From Halisarca cf. caerulea (taxonomy: Eukaryota; Porifera; Demospongiae; Chondrillida; Halisarcidae), in the NCBI GenBank assembly GCA_963170055.1, contig CAUJGJ010000072.1, positions 1,601,001 to 1,665,000 of the forward strand: a stretch of 64,000 bases of DNA, in the 5' to 3' direction. The translations under genes were made by a program, and so were the position numbers. Below the pieces are notes generated by a model, which saw only the letters and a program-made list of their open reading frames with translations, made no database searches and had not been told where the DNA came from. The stretch's first letter is position 1, and each line of letters starts with the position of its first letter. Below, in pieces: positions 36,330-45,207 of the stretch.

Positions 36330-39300
36330 ATGGCCACAAGTATATCTCTTAAGCCACCCAATGCCTTCAATTTTCGTTCACCGGATGAATGGCCGAAATG
36401 GCGCAAGCGATTTGAACAATTCCGCACTGCTTCAGGCCTGTCGAAGGAGGATGAGGTACGACAAGTAAGCACGCTACTGTATTGCTTAGGAGAAGAGGCT
36501 GAGGATGTCCTAGCATCAGCAAATATCACCGAAGACGACAGGAAGACCTACAAAACGGTCCTGGATAAACTCGACGCTTTCTTTCAAGTCCGAAAAAACG
36601 TGATTTTCGAAAGGGCGAGGTTCAACAAGCGCGACCAGAAAGAGGGAGAAGCAGCCGAAGAGTACATCACTGCCTTGTACAACCTGGTCAGCAGTTGTGA
36701 TTACGGCGATTTGGCCACAGAAATGATTCGTGATCGACTCGTGGTAGGTATTCGAGATACCGCTTTGTCTCAACGTTTGCAGGTAGACCCAGACTTGACT
36801 TTGGAGAAGGCTAAGAGACAAATACGCCAAAAAGAGGCAGTATCGCAACAGCAGCATACTCTGGGGAGAACAGGGCCACAGGAAACCACCGTGAGCTTTG
36901 TTCAAGGCAAGAAACCTGCCTCGCACCCCAAGAACTTCCAGAGAAGACATCACCATCCACCACAACGCTCCCATCCGCAGGGGAAGCTACCCGGTACTTC
37001 ATGTACACGCTGTGGAGGCGCACAACACTCTAGGAATGTATGTCCAGCCAAGGATGCAACATGTCAAAACTGCGAAAAGAAAGGACATTATAGCCGCCAA
37101 TGTCTTTCCAAAGGCCGTCGAGTTGCTGAAGTTACGGATCATGATGATAACCAGGAGGTCTTCTTCCTAACCCCGATAGTCACCGACTCCAGCAACGCAT
37201 GGCACACCACTGTTTCTATTGAGGGACACAATGTCAGCTTCAAGCTAGACACAGGAGCAGAAGTCACCGCCCTAAACGACCTCACTAGTAAACAACTTGG
37301 CCTAGTTCTGACTGCGCCCATCAAGAAATTGTGCGGAGCAGACAGAGCTCCACTGGACGTGCTTGGAATGGCCTCTGCTACCATGACAACCACAAACGGC
37401 TCAACCAAACAAGATGTGTTTGTCATCTCGGGACTAAAGCACAATCTCCTAGGCCTTCCTGCTATCAAGTCTCTGGGACTGTTAACCCCTGTAGACAGCA
37501 TCCAACCTGACTCTCTAGAGGCCCAAGTCCACAACCACTTCCCAGAGCTTTTCACAGGCCTGGGGAGATTTTCAGGAGCAGAATTTGAGATTCATCTCAA
37601 AGATGACGCCAAACCCACTGCTCTCTACACTCCCAGGAAGATCCCTTTTCCACTACGTGAGAAAGTCCACCAAGAGCTACAGCGGATGGAATCGCTTGGC
37701 GTGATATCCAAAGTGGAGCAGCCAACCGAATGGTGTGCCGGGATGGTCGTCATCCCGAAGAAAGATGGAAATGTTCGGATATGTGTAGATTTGAAGCCAC
37801 TCAACACCAGCGTCCTAAGGGAGACACACCCTCTCCCAAGGGTTGATGATCTCCTAGCCCAACTCTCAGGAGCCAAGCTGTTTAGCAAACTGGACGCCAA
37901 CAGCGGTTTCTGGCAGGTGCCACTGGCAGAGCAAAGTCGCCATCTAACCACCTTCATAACACCATTTGGCCGGTATTGCTTCAATACCATGCCATTTGGC
38001 ATTTCCAGTGCACCTGAGCACTTCCAGAGACGGATGAACGAAATCCTGGAGGGCCTCCCAGGTGTTGTCTGCCTAGTGGATGACATCCTGGTACATGGAT
38101 CCAATGAAGAGGAGCATAAGAGTCGCCTGTTTGCTGTCCTTGATCGCATTCGTAAAGCCGGAGTCACTCTCAACACAGGAAAGTGTGTCTTCGCACAAAC
38201 CAGTACACGTTTTCTGGGACACTTTATCAATGCAGACGGAATCCAGGCCGAAACCGAGAAGACTTCCGCTATCACCAACATGGAGACACCCAAATCTGTT
38301 CCCGAACTCCGACGCTTCCTCGGAATGGTCAACCAGCTCGGGAAATTCTCACCAAACATTGCAGAATTGACCAAGCCATTGCGAGAACTACTCAGGAAAA
38401 AGTCTTCTTGGCTATGGGGACCACCCCAAGACACCGCATTTCAGAAAATCAAGACAGAGCTTGCCTCGCCGCCTCTCCTTGCTTGGTACGATCCATCTCA
38501 AGACACCAAAATCTCAGCAGATGCCTCCTCTTACGGTCTGGGAGCAGTCCTCTTGCAATGTCATGAAGATGTGTGGAGACCAGTTGCCTACGCTTCTAGG
38601 TCCATGACCAGCACAGAATTACACTATGCCCAGATCGAGAAGGAAGTTCTAGCTACCACATGGGCTGCAGAGCACTTCTCTGACTACATCATCGGTCGAG
38701 ATGTCCTCTTCAAAACAGACCACAAGCCTCTCATTCCATTGCTGAATACCAAGCATCTGGACAGCCTCCCTCCAAGAGTGCTTCGTTTTCGCTTACGTCT
38801 CATGAGGTTCAACTACTCTGTACAGTACGTACCTGGTACACTTCTCTACACTGCAGACACGCTGTCTCGCTCTCCACAGCAGTATTCTTCAGCCCATGAA
38901 ATCAGTGCCAAAAATCTGGAAACTCAGATAGCAGCAGTTACCTCTCAACTTCCCGCCACAGAAGACTGTTTGGAACGTTATCGCCAGGCTCAACAGGAAG
39001 ACCCACTCCTTTCACGTGTGATACGTTTCTGCCAAACCGAATGGCCAAACCGTCAAGCAGCTAAAGGTGATCTTCGTCCTTATTGGAAGGTACGTGCTGA
39101 GCTCACATACTGTGATCGCCTGCTTCTTTACGGAACACGCATTGTGATACCGAAAGCTCTTCAAAAGGATACTCTGACCAAGATCCACCATGGTCATCAG
39201 GGTATTCAGAAATGCCGTCTTCGAGTCAACACATCCGTATGGTGGCCGGGAGTCTCTCAGCAGGTGGAAGACTACGTTCAAGGCTGTCACAAGTGTGCTC

Positions 39301-39551
39301 AGAACACACAACAATCCAAAGAGCCATTGTTGCCAACCCCTCTCCCACAACACCCGTGGCAAAGAGTAGCAGCTGACCTCTTTGAGAAGAATGGGAAAGA
39401 CTATCTCATAATGGTTGATTACTTTTCCCACTATCCGGAAGTCATTCAACTGACATCCACTACATCTGCTAGCCTGATCAACGCCGAGAATGGACTATCT
39501 CAGTCTTTTCCCACAACATTTAACGCCATCGTTTTGAACTCTGGTGAGTGA
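36330..39551 (+). CDS. gypsy 1 Gag-Pol polyprotein, up to a frame break in integrase
   Basis: 1073 codons from ATG 37 bases after the LTR. In order: capsid-like Gag (1-170); two zinc knuckles CX2CX4HX4C (about 229-259); aspartic protease with LDTGAE (about 306); reverse transcriptase with VDLKPLN and the catalytic LVDD (about 588); RNase H with SADASSYG and TDHKPL (about 730-800); integrase HHCC (H-x-x-G-H-x-G ... C-x-x-C, about 945-990) and the first catalytic Asp. The frame is lost at about 39480-39550, ahead of the second catalytic Asp. Confidence 0.95.
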   Translation: MATSISLKPPNAFNFRSPDEWPKWRKRFEQFRTASGLSKEDEVRQVSTLLYCLGEEAEDVLASANITEDDRKTYKTVLDKLDAFFQVRKNVIFERARFNKRDQKEGEAAEEYITALYNLVSSCDYGDLATEMIRDRLVVGIRDTALSQRLQVDPDLTLEKAKRQIRQKEAVSQQQHTLGRTGPQETTVSFVQGKKPASHPKNFQRRHHHPPQRSHPQGKLPGTSCTRCGGAQHSRNVCPAKDATCQNCEKKGHYSRQCLSKGRRVAEVTDHDDNQEVFFLTPIVTDSSNAWHTTVSIEGHNVSFKLDTGAEVTALNDLTSKQLGLVLTAPIKKLCGADRAPLDVLGMASATMTTTNGSTKQDVFVISGLKHNLLGLPAIKSLGLLTPVDSIQPDSLEAQVHNHFPELFTGLGRFSGAEFEIHLKDDAKPTALYTPRKIPFPLREKVHQELQRMESLGVISKVEQPTEWCAGMVVIPKKDGNVRICVDLKPLNTSVLRETHPLPRVDDLLAQLSGAKLFSKLDANSGFWQVPLAEQSRHLTTFITPFGRYCFNTMPFGISSAPEHFQRRMNEILEGLPGVVCLVDDILVHGSNEEEHKSRLFAVLDRIRKAGVTLNTGKCVFAQTSTRFLGHFINADGIQAETEKTSAITNMETPKSVPELRRFLGMVNQLGKFSPNIAELTKPLRELLRKKSSWLWGPPQDTAFQKIKTELASPPLLAWYDPSQDTKISADASSYGLGAVLLQCHEDVWRPVAYASRSMTSTELHYAQIEKEVLATTWAAEHFSDYIIGRDVLFKTDHKPLIPLLNTKHLDSLPPRVLRFRLRLMRFNYSVQYVPGTLLYTADTLSRSPQQYSSAHEISAKNLETQIAAVTSQLPATEDCLERYRQAQQEDPLLSRVIRFCQTEWPNRQAAKGDLRPYWKVRAELTYCDRLLLYGTRIVIPKALQKDTLTKIHHGHQGIQKCRLRVNTSVWWPGVSQQVEDYVQGCHKCAQNTQQSKEPLLPTPLPQHPWQRVAADLFEKNGKDYLIMVDYFSHYPEVIQLTSTTSASLINAENGLSQSFPTTFNAIVLNSGE

Positions 39552-40224
39552 TAATGGACCACAATTTGTTTCTTCCGAGATGAAAAAGTTTGCCTCAACC
39601 TACGGATTTGAACAAGTCACCAGTAGCCCCTACTTTCCCCAAAGCAATGGCTTGGCGGAGAGAGGGGTGAGAACGATGAAACGGTTACTTGAGGATACTC
39701 AGGATGCCTACCTTGCTTTGTTGAGCTACCGTGCAACACCTTTGGCATGGTGTGGTCTAAGCCCAGCGGAACTCCTGATGGGCAGATGTGTGAAGACAGA
39801 TGTACCACAGCCTCTGAGTTCATTTATTCCATCTTGGCCTCATCTCAAAGGATTTGAGGAGAAGAACAGGCAGTACAAACAAAAGCAGAAAAACAACTAC
39901 GACCACCACCATCGGGTTCGCCCACTACCAAGCCTATCACCTGGTACTGACGTATGGGTAACCATTCAAGGTGGACAGGAACAAGGTAGAATCTCTACCA
40001 CAGCCCCTGCACCACGTTCTTACTTGGTAGACACCCCAAGTGGTTGCGTCCGAAGAAATCGTCATCACATCATTCCTCAGCCAGCAACTGCGGACACCCC
40101 CACTAATGCTAGAGACGATTTGCCACCAAATGTAGCCAACAGACCAGTTACTCGTTCGACAACTGGAACAGCCATCAACCCACCTGATCGCCTCAGCTAT
40201 CACCGAAAGGGAGATGTGGCATGA
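39544..40224 (+). CDS. gypsy 1 integrase C-terminal part, in another frame
   Basis: 226 codons. It starts at the SDNGPQF catalytic box, followed by the PQSNGLAER segment with the catalytic Glu and a C-terminal GPY/F-like segment (PRSYLVDTPSG). It continues the 1073-codon frame after a shift. Whether the shift is a mutation or a sequencing error cannot be decided here; programmed shifting at this place would be unusual. Confidence 0.88.
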   Translation: MSDNGPQFVSSEMKKFASTYGFEQVTSSPYFPQSNGLAERGVRTMKRLLEDTQDAYLALLSYRATPLAWCGLSPAELLMGRCVKTDVPQPLSSFIPSWPHLKGFEEKNRQYKQKQKNNYDHHHRVRPLPSLSPGTDVWVTIQGGQEQGRISTTAPAPRSYLVDTPSGCVRRNRHHIIPQPATADTPTNARDDLPPNVANRPVTRSTTGTAINPPDRLSYHRKGDVA

Positions 40225-40491
40225 CTAACTCGCATGACAGTGTTACTGTTAAACTAGTATAGTTTATGTCTAGCAGCTGAATACATGTTTATTATTGTGA
40301 TGCCTTGTTTCTTATACTGTGTGTCCTTATTATGTTGTGTACTGGACAAGTAGTCAGTTCTGTCTTTAGTTATATAGCAGTGTGGTAGTTTCTAGTGTTT
40401 GAGTAGTTTTAGTAGTTCTCTTTTACTGTCGTGAATGATTTGTTGAAAGTAATTATTGAGATGTCCATTGAGCCTGTCGGATAATCATACA
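40215..40491 (+). repeat. 3' LTR of gypsy 1
   Basis: 277 bases, no difference to the 5' LTR seen. The integrase stop codon lies inside its first bases, so coding sequence and LTR overlap by about 10 bases. Confidence 0.95.
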
Positions 40492-40564
40492 ATTGCCTAA
40501 TAAATGCTATACAAACTTAGTACAATGTCTTTGACTGACACACTTGCAAGCAACAAGTCCCTAC

Positions 40565-40868
40565 CTGTATTCTTGATCGATCGAATCTGCAACTGAAGGT
40601 TTTCGGATCCACTGGAGTTGGACAAAGCTTGGCCAGTTTGTGTCCCTGCATGTGTGTAAAAGTTCCTGTAAGCAATCACCTCTAGCTAGGATCACAAGAG
40701 AATTACTCAAGTAAAATGTCACTGAATCATACAATCATGATACAGAGAGAGATAGATGTCTGAGCATTACCTTCAGTTGTCATCTGACCTGCCATAGCCA
40801 TGGCCATGGTCGGAATGAGGCTTGCAAATATTGTCTACCTTGCCCTTGGTAGGATTTATGAGTCAGAT
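40565..40868 (-). CDS. possible 5' exons of the long minus gene
   Basis: Two exon-like blocks: 40771-40868 (acceptor TATTGCAG, donor GTAATG; ATG at 40807 in good context CGACCATGG) and 40565-40665 (acceptor CTTACAG, donor GTAGGG). From the ATG the first block codes 12 codons plus one base. All three frames of the second are open, and the one that follows from the ATG ends in phase 0 while PA-like unit 1 needs phase 1, so an exon is missing between them or these blocks belong elsewhere. Confidence 0.35.
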
Positions 40869-40912
40869 CTGCAATAAGAAAACAAATTATTATTATTATA
40901 ATGGCAGATACA

Positions 40913-40985
40913 ATGATGATGATTATGATGATGATGATCGATGATACTGTATCACATTATTAATTAATATTAAAAAAAATAATAA
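40913..40985. repeat. (GAT)n-rich and AT-rich microsatellite
   Basis: GATGATGATTATGATGATGATGATC-type run followed by ATTAATTAATATT. Confidence 0.8.
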
Positions 40986-41692
40986 GTATTAAAAGCATGC
41001 AATGTCAATATTCATACTACACGTGCATATGTAAGTATGTATGATACACCTATACATAAATCCATGAAAAACAAAATAAAACAAAAAAACAAAAACAAAG
41101 TGGTCTGCCCCATTATACTGCAGACGGACATTAATGCATTGCCCTTTGGAACGTCAATGTACAGTCATTGGACAAGATAGCAATAGGCCATATCCTCATG
41201 ACTAAGGGCTCTACCAGTAGGACAAATGTGAGTTACATGTAATGACTGAAAACAAAGGCTGATGGTCTACAATTGACTTATACGATGCAGCCGGAGATAA
41301 AGGCAGAATAAGGATGGAAAACATTCAGTAAACTTGTTATGTGGTCAATACAAAGAAAGGTTTGAGAAACTTAAATCATACAAAGCAAGAAACAAGAAAA
41401 AATAGAGGAAATTCTTGCATAATAATGATACTATATAGTGCATGCTGTGACCCCATCTTACTTTACACAAAGGAATGAAGATTTTATTTGCTGAAAACAT
41501 GCTGTATGTAATCAAAATGCATGCTGTATGCCAGATGTAATTACACAAGTAAAGAAAAGTCACATGGAACAAGCAAACAAATAACACCGAAGAAGACACA
41601 CGTGTACTAAGTCTTCAGATTATAATTAAGGAGCTTATGCCCATGCATGGCATCAATTAAATAAATCTCTATAGAAAGACAAGTTATCTTAC
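40986..41692. other. probable intron, nothing recognised
   Basis: AT-rich sequence between the possible start exon and a possible upstream non-coding exon. No repeat partner seen. Confidence 0.4.
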
Positions 41693-41800
41693 CTTCAAAA
41701 ACTCGATGAAAAGAAGAGAAGATAATTAGGATAAACGTAGCAATAAACCAGAACAACTTTTAAGTTTGCGTTTGCCCCAACTGCCGAGCTCGAGGGTTCC
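41693..41800 (-). other. possible 5' untranslated exon of the long minus gene
   Basis: A strong donor AAG|GTAAGA at 41692/41693 on the minus strand without an upstream coding frame; the upper border is not defined. The sequence beyond is somewhat richer in CpG, as a promoter could be. Confidence 0.25.
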
Positions 41801-42885
41801 GCAACTAGTCTAGACCTCAAAAGTTCAACTACGTACCTAGTCTATGGTTCAACTCAGTGGAATGAACGGTACAACTAGCGGGAAACGTTCATATCGTGCT
41901 TGTTGGCCATTCCTAGAAAGCACTGAGAATATTAATCAAACAAGAATTGGAAAGAGGCGTGGTCAAACATGAGGTCTTTCTTGGAATAATAATACAGTAC
42001 GCATATAGCACGTGAGAGTCTATGTTTCAAGTATCTTAAATTATCGACTCAAATACAGAAGGAAGCAGCGAAGTCTTCACTTGGCGTAGCTCTAAATCGC
42101 CTTGTTTCGATTGAAACCCGGCTTGAAGGACCATTTCAAACAAAGATACTCCAATCACATCATCACATCTTCGTGGAAACACTTTATACTGTGAGTTTTT
42201 TGGCAAGATAATTGTGGGTATGCACAGGGGAGACACTCATTATTACTAATCAAAGTAACAATAAGATACAAAAATCCTGCTAAGAGTTTCTACTTACGAC
42301 CTACAACTACACTACTTAAGTTTCTCTTAGCTGGATGAAAACCTCGGACACAGGGGTAATAGGCCCTCTGGCAGCTCTGGGGCTGTACTGGGGTGTTCCA
42401 GGCCCTGGCAAGGCTGATAGCGGGTTATGTGACTGTTGGTCTAGGACGCTGGGTTCTTCCCAGGCAAGGCCGGAGCTCAAAGAAGCAACATCTCGGCAAC
42501 AGACCGTTGAATCAATATGGTGGCAGCAGTGCAAATTCGCGTTGGGGTCTCCAAATCGCTGCCATCATCCTCCGCGTTTCTAATTGGAAAGAAATGTTGC
42601 CTCAGCTCCTAGTCACCGTTCTTATCTTAATCTTCATTGATCGTGGCTATCTTCGTCATCCTATTTCTTGTTCATTTCACTCATTCGCCACGTGGTGGTA
42701 GCCATTTTGTTCTACTTTGCTTCAGTCAGAAGAAGAACGATGTTCTGAAGTTCAGAACATCGTTCTTCTCAGTTTCTTTCCGACATGTACAGTGGAACCC
42801 TTGGGGTTTGAGTATCGATGTCGGATGATCTATGGTCACACTTCCGAATGGCAATAATGCACGCGCAAGGATAGAGAATATCCTC
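41801..42885. other. intergenic between divergent genes; possible promoter region
   Basis: It lies between the 5' side of the long minus gene and the plus-strand VWA-E2 gene. 42330-42600 is GC-richer than its surroundings and might be a first exon or promoter. A perfect 19-base hairpin occurs at 42727-42767 (AGAAGAACGATGTTCTGAA). No proven gene. Confidence 0.35.
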
Positions 42886-43750
42886 GAGAATATCCCTTCT
42901 TTCGATTATAACTGAACGCTCGGCTGAAATATCCAAAATTTAATCGAGGAGTCCTATCCCACGTTAGAAACGAAGATCGCTATCTCCTTAAAAAAGCGCT
43001 AAAGGTAAGTTTTGATTTTGCTGAATAGCATCATTACGCGGACCATTATTGTTGCCAAACCTTGATCTCTCCATAGATACTCAAACGCATTTCTGTCTCG
43101 TTTCACTGGCGTGGGAACCAGGGGGGGGGGGGGGGGCCGCAGCCCCCCTGTAAATTTTACATGGGGGCTAAGCCCCCCTTTGAAATAACCAACTTACAAT
43201 GGTAACTTGAGAGGAAAACTGTATATTACTCAGAAAAGCTTACAATTAAGTACGAATTATCACAACTTTATTTAGATTTATGCCCAAAGAAGGCAAGAAT
43301 TTCCGTTTGAACGTCACTTTTGATTCTGTCCAAAGCTCACTATAGCCGTTAGGTCGGCCATTTTATTCGCCTCAGTAGCGTGAATAAAATGGTGGATTTC
43401 GGCGTCAGTCGTAAGTATACTAGATATTTTTAGAATATTCACCCATGTACCCCGCTTTGCAACTAGTATACATAGGTGCTGACCTTTGAGGGCAGCCCCC
43501 CCACTGTGAAACAACTTCCTACGCCCCTGCGTTTTCAGTACAACTGTATGGCTAGAATCTGCCTCGAGTGATTGCAAAGAGACGGGGGGGGGGGGGGGGG
43601 GGGGGGGGCAAAATATCGACATTTGCCTTTAGCGTCTATCTTTAAGGACATAGCGATCTTTGTTTCTAACGTGGGATAGCAGTTCTCGATGTAAATTTTG
43701 GATATTCCGATCGAGCGTTCAGTTATAATCGAAAGAAGGGATATATTCTC
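42886..43750. mobile_element. inverted-repeat element with about 125-base arms, split by repeat B
   Basis: Left arm 42886-43009 and right arm 43623-43750 are inverted copies (GAGAATATCCCTTCTTTCGA; TCCCACGTTAGAAACGAAGA). The space between is taken by family B copy 2 and G-runs, so one element landed in another. Confidence 0.82.
43113..43528. repeat. dispersed repeat family B, copy 2
   Basis: Collinear with 29720-30308 but with an internal deletion. It begins GGAACCAGGGGG with an extended G-run and ends before CTGCG. A second 25-base G-run follows at 43584-43608. Confidence 0.8.
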
Positions 43751-45191
43751 ACTTTACGCCCCAGCCGTACATGACACTGTAGTGTATATCCAGTACCCAG
43801 TCCAGTGCTATTTGTCAATTGCTTGTTCACCGTGGCTTTGTTTTCTTTTGTTTATTTGTGTAAAAAATTTTTTGTCTGGCACACAGCATGCACTTTAATT
43901 TCTCACACGCTGCATAATTTTTTTCATTTTTCTTTTGTGTATCTTATGATGGGCCCACAACCATACATTTTGATTATATGCAACGTTTCCTCATGACATA
44001 TATTCTTTACTGTATCTCTCAAATGTTACATCAAATTAATCCACAATACCCACGAGTGCTTCCACCCTAATTTCTGAACTCATCCCTCTGGCTGCTTCGT
44101 AAGTCGACGCAGACCATCAACCTGTCTTTTCCATCATAACTTTAACGTAACTCACATTGTCCTATACTGGTTGTAAAGTATTGATTGATTGATTGATTCT
44201 CTATTCTTTCACATGCATTCTGCCACTCGGAAGTGTGACGTCACGTCTAAAGTGTGACGTAAACGAGCATGTAAGGTGTATAAAAATTAGGTAACCTACG
44301 TACGTAATTATTAACAGTTTAGACTAGAATAAAATGGGTATTGATCCATTGCAGTTTGTATACATTTGGGGATAGCTAAAGGTTAGAGTCAAGGGTTTGT
44401 TGTCTATAGTGCACAGTATGGACAAATTGGAATGGAGGATGTCACAGTCACAACCAAAGTTTTCGCTCTTGTGGCAAAGGTTACACCAGCTAATTCTACT
44501 GCCTCTGGCCCAATCCTTCACATCAATGGATATTGATCAACTATAACAGAGAAATTGTCCACATTGAGGAGGGCCTGTCCACAGCTACCAACTAGGCAAC
44601 CGAGATTCCATGTAGTCTATTGTGAGCATCTTACTGACAACTTTTGAATGGCACATCCCCTCGGGGTATAAGTAACATTAATTTGCTGATATCTTGTCTG
44701 TATGTTCACTAGTTGCATTTATAATAAGTGTATGCTGTTCAGATGTATGATGTTTTAGTAGTTTAGATTACCTCATGCATATAGTCTAGTGTTGCCAATT
44801 CTTTCCTCAATCCACATTTTTGCATTTTCAATGTACGTAATTCCTTTGTTAAAAGTACATGTATAGAGGAAAGGATAGGCTCGCATGCAGGTATTGACAA
44901 TGCCAGACTAGATCTTATGTTCACAATAAGTAAAAATGCCTAGTACAGGACCAGATGAGTACACATGTTCCAAGTTTTTCCATTGAGATTAAATTTGAAA
45001 TCTTTAAACTTCCCACTTGGGCTTCTCAAATCCTCTTCAGTGTTGGTATTCCAATATGTTTATGCATGATTTATGTAAATTCAATATCACTCACTGCCAT
45101 ACGTAGCACTGTATATGCAGTCCTTGTTTTCTGTTTATTTGTTGCTTCCAGTTCATGCTTATAGTAATTGTGATTTTACCTTTCCTTACAG
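43751..45191. other. region upstream of the VWA-E2 gene; probable intron or 5' flank
   Basis: No exon recognised. A (GATT)n microsatellite sits at 44181-44199. A good acceptor (polypyrimidine, CCTTACAG) ends at 45191, 16 bases before the start codon, so an untranslated first exon probably lies somewhere upstream. Confidence 0.4.
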
Positions 45192-45207
45192 CAGACATCT
45201 GTTAGTC

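Larger units (their letters stand above)
36016..40491 (+). mobile_element. Ty3/gypsy retrotransposon 1 (Mag/SURL-like), intronic
   Basis: LTRs at 36016-36292 and 40215-40491 are both 277 bases and show no difference by eye. They start TGTGG and end ATACA; the 5-bp target duplication is ATTGC (36011-36015, 40492-40496). The primer site TGGTGTCAGAAGTGGGA (36293) matches the 3' end of tRNA-Leu, and a purine tract AAAGGGAGA precedes the 3' LTR. One gag-pol frame follows, with no env. It lies upstream of PA-like unit 1 in the long minus gene's intron or 5' flank, antisense to it. Confidence 0.96.

Noticed and set aside
37625..38434. 269-codon minus-strand frame over gypsy 1 RT
   Set aside because: Shadow of the RT coding frame, without known motifs.
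44324..44521. 65-codon minus-strand frame with several cysteines
   Set aside because: No recognisable spacing and no supporting context.
45115..45207. Earlier in-frame ATG of the VWA-E2 frame, with a signal-peptide-like start
   Set aside because: It precedes a strong splice acceptor (CCTTACAG at 45184-45191), so it most likely lies in the intron.
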